From Actinophytocola xanthii (lineage in GTDB: Bacteria > Actinomycetota > Actinomycetes > Mycobacteriales > Pseudonocardiaceae), in the NCBI RefSeq assembly GCF_001921205.1, contig NZ_MSIE01000059.1, forward strand, positions 1 through 64,000: DNA of 64,000 nucleotides. Reading direction: 5' to 3'. Position numbers and translations under genes: made by a program. Below the pieces are notes generated by a model. The model worked only from the letters and a program-made list of their open reading frames with translations. It was not told the origin of the DNA and did not search any database. This document shows positions 32,560-41,898 of this stretch, piece after piece (positions within the stretch are counted from its first letter, which is position 1; every line of letters starts with the position of its first letter).

Positions 32560-34100
32560 GCAGCCGCCGTGCGTTCCTCGCCCGCACCGCCGCCCTGGGC
32601 ATGGGCGCCGCGGTGGCCCTGCCCGCGGTCGCCGAGGCTGCCCCGGCGGCGGCCGCCGCGCCCCCGGACGTCGACGTCGAACCCCGCCCCGAGGCCCGCG
32701 GGGACCTCACCGAGCTGACCGTCGCCGAGGCGGCCACGCTGATCCGCCGCGGCCGGCTGGACCCCGCGGACCTGCTCGCCGCCTACCTCGAGCGGATCGA
32801 CGCCTTCGACGGGACCTACCAGGCGTTCAACCTGGTCCGCCGGGACGCGGCAGCGGCCGAGGCCCGAGCCGCGGCGCGCCGCCGCCCGCGGACGCCGCTG
32901 CACGGGATCCCACTGGCGATCAAGGACAACTACTTCACCGCGGGCGTGCCGACGACCGCGAACTCGTTCCTGTTCGCCGGCTTCGTGCCGCCCTGGAACG
33001 CCACCGCGGTGGCCAGGCTGACCGCGGCGGGCGGAATCGTGCTGGGCAAGACCCAGATGGGCCCGCTGGCCACGACCCGCGCGACGACCCCGTCCGGCGA
33101 GGTGACCACGGTGAACGCCTGGGCGCCTGCCCGCCCCGAGGTGGACCCCGGCGGCTCCTCCACCGGCAGCGCGACCGCCGTCGCCGGCCGGATGGCGACC
33201 TCGGCGATCGGCACGCAGACCGGCGGTTCGATCACCGCGCCGTCCAACGCCCAGAACCTGACCGGCCTCAAACCCACGATGGGCCGGGTGTCGCTGCACG
33301 GGATCGTGCCGCTGAGCTACACCCGCGACCATCCGGGCCCACTGGCCCGCGACGCGCTCGACGCCGCGATCATGCTCGCGGTCATGGCCGGCCCGGATCC
33401 CGAGGACCCGCGCACGCTCGGCCTGCCCCGCGTGCCCGACCTGGTCACCGCGGCGACGCCGGTGCGCTCGCGCGGCCGGGTCCGCCTGCGCTGGCCGACG
33501 CGGGTGGGCGTGATCCCCGGCTACGCGGCGAGCCCGGCACGCACAGCGTTCCTGGACACGCTCGCCGACATCCCCGGGGTGACCCTGGTCGACGTGCCGC
33601 TGCCCGAGGAGTGGGAGCTGCTGACCGGCGCGGTGTTCAACAACGTGCGGCTGCCCGAACGCAGTGAGCCGTTCCTGCCCCAGCTGGCGAGCGACCTGCG
33701 CGGCTTCGGCGTGTCGGTGTTGGGGTGGTTGCAGGGCGCGCTGCTGGGCGCGGACGAGTTCCTGATCGGCCAGCGGGCGAAGCTGCGGCTGCTGGAGCGG
33801 GTGCTCGAGGACGTGTTCGACCGCTGCGACGTCGTGGTGCAGACGGGCCCGGTGCCCTTCGACATCCTGGGCCTGCCCGAGCTCGGGCTGCCGATCGGTT
33901 TCACGGCCGAGGGCCTCCCGACCGGAACCATCCTCGGCGGCCAACCCTACGCCGAGGACCGGCTGCTGGCCGTCGCCGCCGCCTACCAGGCCGTCACCGA
34001 CTGGCACCACCGCCGCCCCGCCGACCCGACCCCCACGGCCCGACGCCGCCCGTCGAGCCCGCGCCTGGACGCCCTCGACGTGCTCGACTCGATGCAGTAG
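32556..34100 (+). CDS. Tat-exported amidase
   Basis: The 514-residue amidase-signature enzyme has an N-terminal twin-arginine signal (SSRRAFLARTAALGMGAAVALPAVAEA). The catalytic set is intact: Lys123 in LAIKDNYF, the cis-Ser201 in DPGGSSTGS and nucleophile Ser225 in TGGSITAPS. It hydrolyses amides outside the cell, but the natural substrate is not predictable. The ATG at 32556 overlaps the stop of the 92-residue gene. The C-terminus carries a basic tail of about 30 residues (DPTPTARRRPSSPR). Confidence 0.9.
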   Translation: MSSRRAFLARTAALGMGAAVALPAVAEAAPAAAAAPPDVDVEPRPEARGDLTELTVAEAATLIRRGRLDPADLLAAYLERIDAFDGTYQAFNLVRRDAAAAEARAAARRRPRTPLHGIPLAIKDNYFTAGVPTTANSFLFAGFVPPWNATAVARLTAAGGIVLGKTQMGPLATTRATTPSGEVTTVNAWAPARPEVDPGGSSTGSATAVAGRMATSAIGTQTGGSITAPSNAQNLTGLKPTMGRVSLHGIVPLSYTRDHPGPLARDALDAAIMLAVMAGPDPEDPRTLGLPRVPDLVTAATPVRSRGRVRLRWPTRVGVIPGYAASPARTAFLDTLADIPGVTLVDVPLPEEWELLTGAVFNNVRLPERSEPFLPQLASDLRGFGVSVLGWLQGALLGADEFLIGQRAKLRLLERVLEDVFDRCDVVVQTGPVPFDILGLPELGLPIGFTAEGLPTGTILGGQPYAEDRLLAVAAAYQAVTDWHHRRPADPTPTARRRPSSPRLDALDVLDSMQ

Positions 34101-34137
34101 TTCAGCCGCCGACCACGTCGCCCGCCGGGGCGAGCTG

Positions 34138-35340
34138 TCAGCCGGCGAGGCCCAGCCGGTAGGCCATGCCTCGAAGGTCCCGGTTGGCGCCGAGGCGGCC
34201 CCGGGTGAGCAGCTCGCTGATGCTCTCCCGTACATAGGGGTTGGTTCTCATGCGTTGCGGAGCAAGCGCTTCCGCGCGTGAGAACGCGGCAACGGCGTCG
34301 TCCTCCCGGCCGCGGAGCGTCGCGAGACCGCGCCCGACGTCGCAGTAGAAGGTCGCCTGCCGACCGGCCGACGGAACCCGTTCGACGTCGACCTGCCGGG
34401 CGAGCTCCGGAACGCGGCCACCCTCGCCGCTTTCCAGCGCCACCGCCACGCGCCAGATACTCACGTTCCGCTCGCCGAACAGGAGACCGGCGAAGGTGCC
34501 TTCGCCGACCTCTCGCGCCACGCGAGCCGCCTCGTCGAGGTGTTCCCGCGCGCGGTCGGGGCGACCGGTGACAGCGCAGTTCAGGGCGGCGGACAGGTTC
34601 AGCATTCCGAACATCTCCCCCGCGGCGCCGCCGTCGGGCACGAGCGTGTCGGCGCTCCGATCGGCGAGGCCGAGCGCACGCTCCCGGGCACCCGGCCCGA
34701 GCACCGCGTGGGCGCGGACGAAATCCGCCAGCGCCGCCCAGGCGGGCGTGGAGACGGCCTCCCCGGCGCGATGGAGCCGGCTCGCGACCATCCACGCCAG
34801 GTCACCGTGCCCCAGGTCCTTCGCCAGGTAGAAGGCCGAATGCAGAACGCTCGCGAACAGCATCCACGCCTCGGTCGTCCGGGCACGGTCCGCGTACCGG
34901 TAGCCCTCCGCGAGGAGCGCCGGAACCAGATCGGCGAGCCGGGCGTAGTCCGACGCGAGGCAGGCCGCGGTCACCGCGGTGACGTCCTGCCTCAACTCCT
35001 CGGGGTGGCGCCGCGGAACGAGGTCGTCGAGCGCACCGATCTCGATGTCCCGCAGCACGGCACGAAGCTCCTCGGCCGCCGCGGAGCCATGGTCGTCGCC
35101 AACAGCGGACGGTGCGTACGGCTGTCCGGTCAGCTCGGACGGAGAGACCCGCAACGCCGCCGCCAACGACTCCAGCGGCGAGCGTCGATCGACTCGGCGC
35201 AGCCCTCGTTCGATCATGGAGAGGTAGCTCGGCGAGAACCCGGCCAGGCCCGCCGTCGCCGTCAAGGACATCCGACGCCAGAGCCGCACCGCGCGAACGC
35301 GTCGCCCGATCGTGTTCTCCGCTGGTTCCTGGGTGGTCAT
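34138..35340 (-). CDS. XRE-type regulator with long TPR-like domain
   Basis: This 400-residue protein has an N-terminal HTH (LTATAGLAGFSPSYLSMIERGLRRVDRRSPLESLAAALRVSPSEL, about residues 25-70). Helical repeats follow over the remaining 320 residues, resembling TPR-type sensor domains of actinomycete XRE regulators. AGGGGAC lies about 9 nt before the ATG at 35340. It is convergent with the amidase gene. No peptide or partner gene that it might sense is evident beside it. Confidence 0.85.
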   Translation of the reverse strand: MTTQEPAENTIGRRVRAVRLWRRMSLTATAGLAGFSPSYLSMIERGLRRVDRRSPLESLAAALRVSPSELTGQPYAPSAVGDDHGSAAAEELRAVLRDIEIGALDDLVPRRHPEELRQDVTAVTAACLASDYARLADLVPALLAEGYRYADRARTTEAWMLFASVLHSAFYLAKDLGHGDLAWMVASRLHRAGEAVSTPAWAALADFVRAHAVLGPGARERALGLADRSADTLVPDGGAAGEMFGMLNLSAALNCAVTGRPDRAREHLDEAARVAREVGEGTFAGLLFGERNVSIWRVAVALESGEGGRVPELARQVDVERVPSAGRQATFYCDVGRGLATLRGREDDAVAAFSRAEALAPQRMRTNPYVRESISELLTRGRLGANRDLRGMAYRLGLAG

Positions 35341-35493
35341 ACGCAGCGTCCCCTGTCGCTGGTCCCGGCAGGCCCAGCGTAACCCCACGCGCACGAACCA
35401 ACACCGCCTGCGCCGAAACCGTCGGTCCCCACCCGTACGCTGGTGACCGGGGGCCGGAGGCCGACCCGGTCACCAGCGTGCGGAACCGAACAC

Positions 35494-37551
35494 CTACCGC
35501 AGCCCCGCCCGCTTGGCCACGGCGACCAGCAGCGCCGGGTCGTCCGAGATCAGGCCGTCCACGCCGAGGGCGATCACGCGGTCCATCGTCGCCTCGTCGT
35601 TCACCGTGTAGGGGACGACCTTGAGGCGGTCCCGCCGCTGGAGCACCTCGACCGACGGGCCGTGGTAGTACGCCGGGTTCTGGCGCAGGTACCAGTCCGG
35701 GTCCGCGACCGTGCCCTGGTTCGGGTCGTGAACCTGCCAGTTCGCCGACACCGTGCTCGCGCCGACGGCCTTGGTCAGCGTGCCGAGGTCCCGGTGGCGC
35801 CACCAGTCCAGACCGGCCGTCCAGGGGCTCTTGACGGTCGGATCGGAGTACACGGCACGCAGCGAGCACTCGTCGGCCAGCGACGCGCACTCCGCCGGGC
35901 CGTACTGCCACACCAACGCCACCGTCTCGATCCGCCGGTCGAGTCTCCGGGCGAGGGCGATCGTGCGCCAGTCGAACGACTGGATGGTCGTCCGGTTGCT
36001 CATCCGCGCGGCGCGGACGGCCGCGACGAGCTTGCCGGTGAACACCCGGTAGTCCGCGGTGTCGGCCACCAGCGGGCTGATCTTGGTCTCGATGTTGAGG
36101 CGGACATCGCGGCGGCCGCTGGCGCGGACGAGGTCGAACACCTCGGTGAGCGTCGGGATCCGCTCGCCAGGCACGGACACCTGCCCGGGGAACTCCGGCA
36201 GCGTCCGCGAGCCGCAGTCCAGCGTCCGCACCTGGCGCAGCACCAGGTCGTGCACCCGCTTGCCGACGTAGGGGTACTCGCGGTCACCGGGCCAGGCCGG
36301 CGCGGTGTCGACACAGTGCGAGCCGTTGACCGTGCGGTCGTGCGTGACCACCAGGTGCCCGTCCTGGGTGACGCCCGTGTCGAGCTCCAATGTGGACACC
36401 CCGGGCATGGCCAACGCGTTGCGGAACGCGGCGAGCGTGTTCTCCGGCCGCACCGAGCGCCCGCCGCGGTGGGCCTGCACGTCGAACGGCGAGGCGTAGG
36501 CGCGCGGCAGGCGGAAGCGGTACTCCGCGGCGACCTGGCGCAACCGGTCCGGATAGTCGGTGATGATCCCGTCCACGCCGTCCTCGACCAGCTTGCGCAT
36601 GGTCGCCGGGTCGTTGACCGTCCACGGCACCACCCTGATCCCGTTGCGGTGCGCGTGCGCGACCAGCTCGCGCGTCACGTACGGGCGGTAGCCCGGGTCG
36701 CCCACGGTGCCGTTCTGCGGGAAGCCGTGCACCGGCGAGAACGTGGTGGCGCCGAAGGACCTGATCGCCCGGATGGGGTCGCCACCGAAGTCGTCGATGT
36801 CGATCCCGCCGAGCCAGGGCGAGGCGCCCGGCTGGCCGGTCTGCAGGAAGTCGTAGTTGGTCAGCGCGACCAGCGGCAGCCGGGGCTCCACCTCGCGCAT
36901 CCGCATCAGCGCGCCCCAGTCGAAGCTCTGGACGGTGACCCGCCGCAGGAACCCGGCCGCCCGCACCTCCCGCGCGACGGCCTGGACGAACTGCTCACGC
37001 GGTGCGGTCTCCTGCGGCGCGCCGGCCTCGACCTTGGTCTCGATGTTGAGCTGCACGTCGTCGGCCCGGTAGCGCCGCACGAGCGCGAACACCTCGGCGA
37101 GCAGCGGCATCCGCGACCCCGGTGTCAGCTCCTGCCCGGGATGGTCGGCGAGCCGTCGGCTCCCGCAGTCGAGCGTGCGGACCTGGGCGAGGCTGAGGTT
37201 CCTGACGTACTTGCCGACGTAGGGGAACTCCGGGTCGCCGGGGGTGGCCGGCGCCGTGTCCAGGCACTTGGCGCCCGAGACCCGGCGGTCGTGGGTGACC
37301 ACCGCCTGGCCGTCCTCGGTGATCTGCACGTCGAGCTCCAGTGTGGACACCCCGACGCGCAGGCCGTTGCCGAAGGAGCTCAGCGTGCTCTCCGAGCGCA
37401 GGCCGAGCCCGCCGCGGTGCGCCTGGATGTCGAACTCCCCGCCGCGGCCCTGCCCCCGGGTGGCCGCGGCGGGCGCGGAGCCAATCCCGGGGGCGAGGAG
37501 CGCGGCGACGAGCACCGCGATCGCGAACCGTGAACCCGATGGTCTGTTCAT
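35494..37551 (-). CDS. secreted tandem-duplicated glycerophosphodiester phosphodiesterase
   Basis: The 685-residue exported protein has a signal peptide (IAVLVAALLAPGIGSAPAAA) and two GDPD domains. Domain 1 (about 35-355) starts DIQAHRGGLGLRSESTLSSF. Domain 2 (about 360-685) starts DVQAHRGGRSVRPENTLAAF. Each has the metal-site pair STLELDV/STLELDT and VVTHDR. Both should cleave glycerophosphodiesters such as lipid head groups or teichoic acid fragments. In domain 1 PENT has become SEST, but the Glu is kept. The two halves are similar throughout, which points to gene duplication and fusion. Confidence 0.9.
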   Translation of the reverse strand: MNRPSGSRFAIAVLVAALLAPGIGSAPAAATRGQGRGGEFDIQAHRGGLGLRSESTLSSFGNGLRVGVSTLELDVQITEDGQAVVTHDRRVSGAKCLDTAPATPGDPEFPYVGKYVRNLSLAQVRTLDCGSRRLADHPGQELTPGSRMPLLAEVFALVRRYRADDVQLNIETKVEAGAPQETAPREQFVQAVAREVRAAGFLRRVTVQSFDWGALMRMREVEPRLPLVALTNYDFLQTGQPGASPWLGGIDIDDFGGDPIRAIRSFGATTFSPVHGFPQNGTVGDPGYRPYVTRELVAHAHRNGIRVVPWTVNDPATMRKLVEDGVDGIITDYPDRLRQVAAEYRFRLPRAYASPFDVQAHRGGRSVRPENTLAAFRNALAMPGVSTLELDTGVTQDGHLVVTHDRTVNGSHCVDTAPAWPGDREYPYVGKRVHDLVLRQVRTLDCGSRTLPEFPGQVSVPGERIPTLTEVFDLVRASGRRDVRLNIETKISPLVADTADYRVFTGKLVAAVRAARMSNRTTIQSFDWRTIALARRLDRRIETVALVWQYGPAECASLADECSLRAVYSDPTVKSPWTAGLDWWRHRDLGTLTKAVGASTVSANWQVHDPNQGTVADPDWYLRQNPAYYHGPSVEVLQRRDRLKVVPYTVNDEATMDRVIALGVDGLISDDPALLVAVAKRAGLR

Positions 37552-37629
37552 GGGTCCACATTCTGGTCGGGCGCCGGTGCCCGGCGGGAGGTTCGCCGGT
37601 GGCCGGGAGGTGAACGGCGCCCGAAGAGG

Positions 37630-38634
37630 TCAGCCGCCGTTGGACGGGCGGTAGGCCGGGGTGCGGTGCACGCGTGTGGAGACCGGAGCGGCGGCGGCGC
37701 CGGCGACGTCGAACAGGGCGCGGCCGATCACCTGCCGGGCCCGCAGCGCCGGATGGGTGGCGGCGAAGTCGGTCGTGTTGACCGCGTCGTCACCGCTGAA
37801 CGGGCCGGTCGCGAACATCGCGTAGGTGGCGACGGCGGCGCCCGCCGGGTCGAACACCACCCCGGCCTCGTGCCGGTCCTCGTTGAACCAGCCGGCCTTG
37901 GTGGCCACCCGCAGCCGTTCCGGCGTGGTGAGGTTGAGCCGGACGCCGTCGGTGAACGCGGAGGTCGCGCGCAGCACGTTGAGCAGGAAGTCGGTGGAGG
38001 TCGGGGACAGCAGCTGGCCGGAGACGAGCTTGGTCAGCAGGGTGTGGGTCTCGCGCGGAGTGGTGGTGCCCAGGAAGAACCGGTTCGGGTTCTGCACCGG
38101 CACGACCTGGGTGTGGACGAAGCCCTTGGCCTGCAGGATCTCGTTCAGCTCGGCGGCCGGGCAGACCAGCCCGCACAGCCGGACCGCGGTGTTGTCCGAC
38201 ACCGTGAGCAGGGTCGACATCACGTGGCCAAGGGTGACCGAGCTGGGGTAGGCCCGGTCGAGCGCGAACACGCCGTCGGTGTCCTGGATGACGATCGCCG
38301 AGGTGACGTCCACCCGCTGGTCAAGCGTGAGCAGGCCCCGGTCGATCTTGTCCAGGACGGCGGTGGCGACCGCGATCTTGTTGACGCTCTGGGCGTTGAC
38401 GACCTTGTCCGGCTGCTGCTCGACGACCACGTCGGGGCCGACGCTGATCAGGGACGACCAGGTGCCCTCCGCCCGCGCGACCTCACGAGCGTAGGTCGCG
38501 GAGAGGCGGCGGGTGGACCGGTCGGGCGCGGCCGGCGCGGCGGCGGCGGTGCCGGCGCCGGCGCCGGCGCCGAGCACTCCCCCCGCCGCGGCGGCGGTAC
38601 CGAGACCGATGGCGAATCTGCGGGTGATTTTCAC
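37630..38634 (-). CDS. class A beta-lactamase-like serine hydrolase
   Basis: The 334-residue exported protein has an Arg-rich signal (ITRRFAIGLGTAAAAGG). The class A fold motifs are present: Ser83-x-x-Lys86 (SVNK), SDN at 146-148 and KAG at 246-248 in place of KTG. The omega-loop ExxLN glutamate needed for deacylation is not recognisable. It may therefore be a penicillin-binding or other serine hydrolase and not a working lactamase. The GTG start at 38634 is chosen because it precedes the signal directly; the ribosome site is poor. Confidence 0.8.
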   Translation of the reverse strand: MKITRRFAIGLGTAAAAGGVLGAGAGAGTAAAAPAAPDRSTRRLSATYAREVARAEGTWSSLISVGPDVVVEQQPDKVVNAQSVNKIAVATAVLDKIDRGLLTLDQRVDVTSAIVIQDTDGVFALDRAYPSSVTLGHVMSTLLTVSDNTAVRLCGLVCPAAELNEILQAKGFVHTQVVPVQNPNRFFLGTTTPRETHTLLTKLVSGQLLSPTSTDFLLNVLRATSAFTDGVRLNLTTPERLRVATKAGWFNEDRHEAGVVFDPAGAAVATYAMFATGPFSGDDAVNTTDFAATHPALRARQVIGRALFDVAGAAAAPVSTRVHRTPAYRPSNGG

Positions 38635-38666
38635 CCGGGAGATCCAACCATTGCTACTGCAAACGG

Positions 38667-38978
38667 TCAACCATTCTTGGGTCGGCGTGGCGCGGCCACC
38701 CGGATCACGCTGTCCTCGCCGATCTGACGCACGTCGGGGTGCTCGGTCTCGTTGCACCAGTTGCCGCCCTCGCCGAGGTAGCGGAACCGGACGTCGGTGC
38801 CGTCGGGCACCGTGACGGCCACCGAACGGGTGCCGTTGCTGCGCGGACGCAGCTCGTGCACCCCCGGCCGCCACTCGTTGAAGTCGCCCACGACGCTCAC
38901 CCGGCCGTGCGGCGTGTCGGACCGCAGGACGAAGGTCAGCCGAACCCCGCCCGTACGGTCGCGATCGATCCGAAGCAT
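38667..38978 (-). CDS. CBM48/isoamylase N-terminal-like small protein
   Basis: The 103-residue single-domain protein has an early-set beta sandwich of the glycogen-binding CBM48 type (GRVSVVGDFNEWRPGVHELRPR, then RFRYLGEGGNWCNE). This domain usually precedes glycogen-active enzymes or is part of AMPK-beta-like proteins. Here it stands alone. The ATG at 38978 begins with MLRIDRDRTGG. It may bind glycogen or cyclic sugars. It is in tandem with the serine hydrolase gene, 32 bp away. Confidence 0.8.
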   Translation of the reverse strand: MLRIDRDRTGGVRLTFVLRSDTPHGRVSVVGDFNEWRPGVHELRPRSNGTRSVAVTVPDGTDVRFRYLGEGGNWCNETEHPDVRQIGEDSVIRVAAPRRPKNG

Positions 38979-39072
38979 CGCTCGTTCTCGTCCCTTCACC
39001 AGCTGACCCTCCACACAGGATGGCGGACGAGGCGCCGCGCCGCGATTCGACACCGGGAGGTTGAATGTGGGC

Positions 39073-39987
39073 ATGGATCTACGGGTGATGATCGAGCCCC
39101 AGCAGGGGGCTACCTACGACACTCAGCTGCGGTTGGCCAGAGCCGCCGAGGCGGCGGGCTACTCCGCGTTCTTCCGCTCCGACCACTATCTGGCGATGGG
39201 GTCGTCCGACGGGCTGCCCGGCCCCACCGACGCCTGGGTGACGCTGGCCGGCCTGGCCAGGGAGACCACCCGGATCCGGCTCGGCACGATGGTGACGGCC
39301 GGGACGTTCCGGCTGCCCGGGGTGCTGGCGATCCAGGTGGCGCAGGTGGACCAGATGTCGGGCGGCCGGGTCGAGGTCGGTCTCGGGGCCGGCTGGTACG
39401 AGGCCGAGCACACCGCGTACGGCATCCCGTTCCCCACCGCGCGGCACGCCCGCCTCGCCGAACAGCTCGAGATCGTGACCGGCCTGTGGGCGACGCCCCT
39501 CGGGGAGCGTTACTCGTTCGACGGCCGGTACTACACGCTCACCGACTCCCCCGCGCTGCCCAAGCCCACCCAGTCGCCGGTGCCGGTGATCGTCGGCGGG
39601 ATGGGCCCCACCAGGACGCCGCAGCTCGCGGCCCGGTTCGCGCACGAGTTCAACGCCCCGTTCGTCTCCGTCGAGGACACCGCCGCGCAGTTCGGCCGCG
39701 TCCGGGCGGCGCTGGCCGAGCAGGGCCGGTCCGACCTGGTGTTCTCCAGCGCGGTGGTCGCCTGCGTCGGCAAGGACGACGCCGAGGTGTCGCGCCGGGC
39801 CGCGGCGATCGGCCGGGAGGTCGACGAGCTCAAGGCGAACGGAGCGGCCGGTTCCCCGGCCGAGGCCGCCGACAAGCTCGGCCGGTACGCCGAGGCCGGC
39901 GCCACCCGGATCTACCTGCAGATCCTCGACATGGAGGACCTCGACCACCTGGAGCTGATCGCCGCCGAGGTCCGCCCCCAGCTCTGA
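39073..39987 (+). CDS. F420-dependent LLM class oxidoreductase
   Basis: This 304-residue luciferase-like monooxygenase-fold oxidoreductase has the usual MDLRVMIEPQ start, FRSDHYL near residue 40 and IRLGTMVTAGTFRLPGVLA. It ends with a TIM-barrel C-terminus (RIYLQILDMEDLDHLELIAAEV). These actinomycete proteins typically use F420. GGGAGG lies 12 nt before the ATG at 39073. A GTG two codons earlier (39067) has closer spacing and is possible. The substrate is unknown. Confidence 0.88.
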   Translation: MDLRVMIEPQQGATYDTQLRLARAAEAAGYSAFFRSDHYLAMGSSDGLPGPTDAWVTLAGLARETTRIRLGTMVTAGTFRLPGVLAIQVAQVDQMSGGRVEVGLGAGWYEAEHTAYGIPFPTARHARLAEQLEIVTGLWATPLGERYSFDGRYYTLTDSPALPKPTQSPVPVIVGGMGPTRTPQLAARFAHEFNAPFVSVEDTAAQFGRVRAALAEQGRSDLVFSSAVVACVGKDDAEVSRRAAAIGREVDELKANGAAGSPAEAADKLGRYAEAGATRIYLQILDMEDLDHLELIAAEVRPQL

Positions 39988-39988
39988 G

Positions 39989-41221
39989 TCAGTCCGCCGG
40001 CTCGGCGGGCAGGGACAGGGTGGCGAGCGCGCCGCCGTCCTCGGCGTTGGCCAGCTCCAGGGTCGCGCCGAGGACCTTCGCCTGGGCCAGGGCGATCGTC
40101 AGCCCCAGCCCGTGCCCGCCGCCCCGGTCGCTGCTCGCCGTGCGGAAGCGGCTCGGACCGTCCCGGAGGAGGTCCTCGGCGAAGCCGGGGCCATGGTCGC
40201 GCACCCGCAGGGTCAGCCCGTCCACCTCGACGGTCACCGGCGGGGCGCCGTGACGCTCGGCGTTGAGCAGGAGGTTCACCAGCACCCGCTCGAGCCGCCG
40301 CGGGTCGGTGCGTGCCTGGGCCGCCGCGAGCACCAGCACCTCCGCCGACGGGACCACCGGCGGCACGCGGCGCCGGACGAAGTCGGCCAGGGAGAGCTCC
40401 ACCAGCTCGGCCCGCTCGGCGGCGGTGTCCAGCCGGGCCACCTCCAGGATGTCCTCCACCAGGGAGCGCAGTACCCGCACCCGGTCCCGCACCAGCTCGG
40501 CCGGGCGCGAGGGGGGCAGCAGCTCCGCGGCGGTCACCAGGCCGGTGACCGGGGTGCGTAGCTCGTGGGCGATGTCGGCGGTCACCCGCTGCTCGGCGAC
40601 CAGCCGCTCGCGCAGCGCGGCCGCCATCGCGTCCACGGCCTGGGCGAGCTCGGTGGTCTCGTCGCGCGGGCGGGCTCCGATCGTGTCCCCCACGCTGGTC
40701 CTCGCGTCGCCCTCGGCGACCCGCCGCGCGGCGACCGCGGCGCGGCGCAGGCGGCGGGAGAGCCGCCCGCCGAGCACGACACCCAGCACCGACCCGAGGG
40801 CCAGCACCCCGGAGGACCCGATGATCAGCACGTTGTCCAGCTGGGCCAGCGCCGCGTCGCGGTCGCGGTAGGAGGTGCGCAGCGACAGGACGTGCCCGCT
40901 GGTCTCGGCCGCGGCCCAGATCCAGGCGCCGTCGCGGCCCCGCTCGAGGTAGGTCGCCCGCCGGCCGCCGCGGACCGCGTCCCGCAGCGGCCCGGGAACG
41001 CGGTCGGAGTCCAGCTCGCTGCCCAGCGCCGCCCGGCCGGTCAGGCCGTAGTCGCGCACCACCAGCTGGATCCGCTCGTCCTGCACCCGCCGCGCGTCGG
41101 CCAGCTGCACCCGGCTGAACTCGGTACGGACCAGCAGGCTCAGCGCGACCGCCACGACCGCGCTGACCACCGCGATGACCGCCGACAACCGCCACCGCAG
41201 GCTCTGCGGGAACAGCCTCAC
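39989..41221 (-). CDS. OmpR-partner sensor histidine kinase
   Basis: The 410-residue kinase has two membrane helices (VIAVVSAVVAVALSLLV and LIIGSSGVLALGSVLGVVLG) around a small outside loop of about 95 residues. HAMP, HisKA with His219 (IAHELRTPVTGL) and HATPase follow (NLLLNAERHGAPPV, DHGPGFAEDL, GGGHGLGL). The GTG at 41221 overlaps the stop of the response regulator gene by 4 bp (GTGA). The operon order lipoprotein, response regulator, kinase resembles cseABC of streptomycetes, though no sigma gene is adjacent. Confidence 0.9.
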   Translation of the reverse strand: MRLFPQSLRWRLSAVIAVVSAVVAVALSLLVRTEFSRVQLADARRVQDERIQLVVRDYGLTGRAALGSELDSDRVPGPLRDAVRGGRRATYLERGRDGAWIWAAAETSGHVLSLRTSYRDRDAALAQLDNVLIIGSSGVLALGSVLGVVLGGRLSRRLRRAAVAARRVAEGDARTSVGDTIGARPRDETTELAQAVDAMAAALRERLVAEQRVTADIAHELRTPVTGLVTAAELLPPSRPAELVRDRVRVLRSLVEDILEVARLDTAAERAELVELSLADFVRRRVPPVVPSAEVLVLAAAQARTDPRRLERVLVNLLLNAERHGAPPVTVEVDGLTLRVRDHGPGFAEDLLRDGPSRFRTASSDRGGGHGLGLTIALAQAKVLGATLELANAEDGGALATLSLPAEPAD

Positions 41222-41898
41222 GCGGTGGACCGGAGCTTGTAGCCGAACCCGCGGACGGTCTCGATCAGGTCCTGGCCGATCTTCGTGCGCAGCCGCTGGA
41301 CGTGGACGTCCACCACCCGCGAGTCGCCGCCCCACTGGTAGTCCCACACCTGCTCGAGGAGCACGTCCCGGGTGAGCACGGTGCCCGGCGAGTCGACGAA
41401 GCAGAGCAGCAGGCGCAGCTCGGTCGGGGTGAGCTCCACCGGGCGGCCGGCCAACCGGACCTCGAGCGCGGACCGGTCGACCTCCAGCGGGCCGAACACC
41501 CTCACCGCGGACTCCACCGGCCGCACCGACCGGCTCATTCGACGCACCACCGCGCGGATCCTGGCGACCAGGACCGTGCTGTCGAACGGCTTGGTGACGT
41601 AGTCGTCGGCGCCCGCCTCCAGACCCAGCACCACGTCGATCGGGTCGGCCCGGGCCGACATCATGATGACCGGTGTCGGTCCCTCCTCGCGGATCTGCCG
41701 GCACAGGCTGACCCCGTTCATGCCGGGCAGCATCAGGTCAAGCAGCGCCACGTCGGGCCGGGCGGCGCGGTAGCTCGCCAGCCCGGTCAGCCCGTCCGCG
41801 GCCGTGGTCACGGTGAAGCCGTTGCGCTCCAGGGCCAGCTGGGTCGCCTCCCGGATCACCGCGTCGTCCTCGACGAGCAGGACCCGCAAGCCACTCAT
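41218..41898 (-). CDS. OmpR/PhoB-type response regulator
   Basis: The 226-residue regulator has a receiver with phospho-acceptor Asp54 (VALLDLMLPG), acidic EDD near residues 10-12 and Lys in DYVTKPFD. The winged HTH (LTPTELRLLLCFVDSPGTVLTRDVLLEQVWDYQ, with VVDVHVQRLRTKI) binds tandem DNA repeats. The ATG at 41898 overlaps the stop of the lipoprotein gene (ATGA), and the stop overlaps the kinase start. All three genes are therefore one tightly coupled unit. Confidence 0.92.
   Translation of the reverse strand: MSGLRVLLVEDDAVIREATQLALERNGFTVTTAADGLTGLASYRAARPDVALLDLMLPGMNGVSLCRQIREEGPTPVIMMSARADPIDVVLGLEAGADDYVTKPFDSTVLVARIRAVVRRMSRSVRPVESAVRVFGPLEVDRSALEVRLAGRPVELTPTELRLLLCFVDSPGTVLTRDVLLEQVWDYQWGGDSRVVDVHVQRLRTKIGQDLIETVRGFGYKLRSTA

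Noticed and set aside
35443-37533. A plus-strand open frame of about 700 codons opposite the glycerophosphodiesterase
   Set aside because: It has no signal peptide, motif or ribosome site and is an antisense shadow of the two GDPD domains.
37630-38634. Calling this a beta-lactamase resistance gene
   Set aside because: The omega-loop glutamate motif is not seen and the third motif reads KAG, so hydrolysis cannot be assumed.
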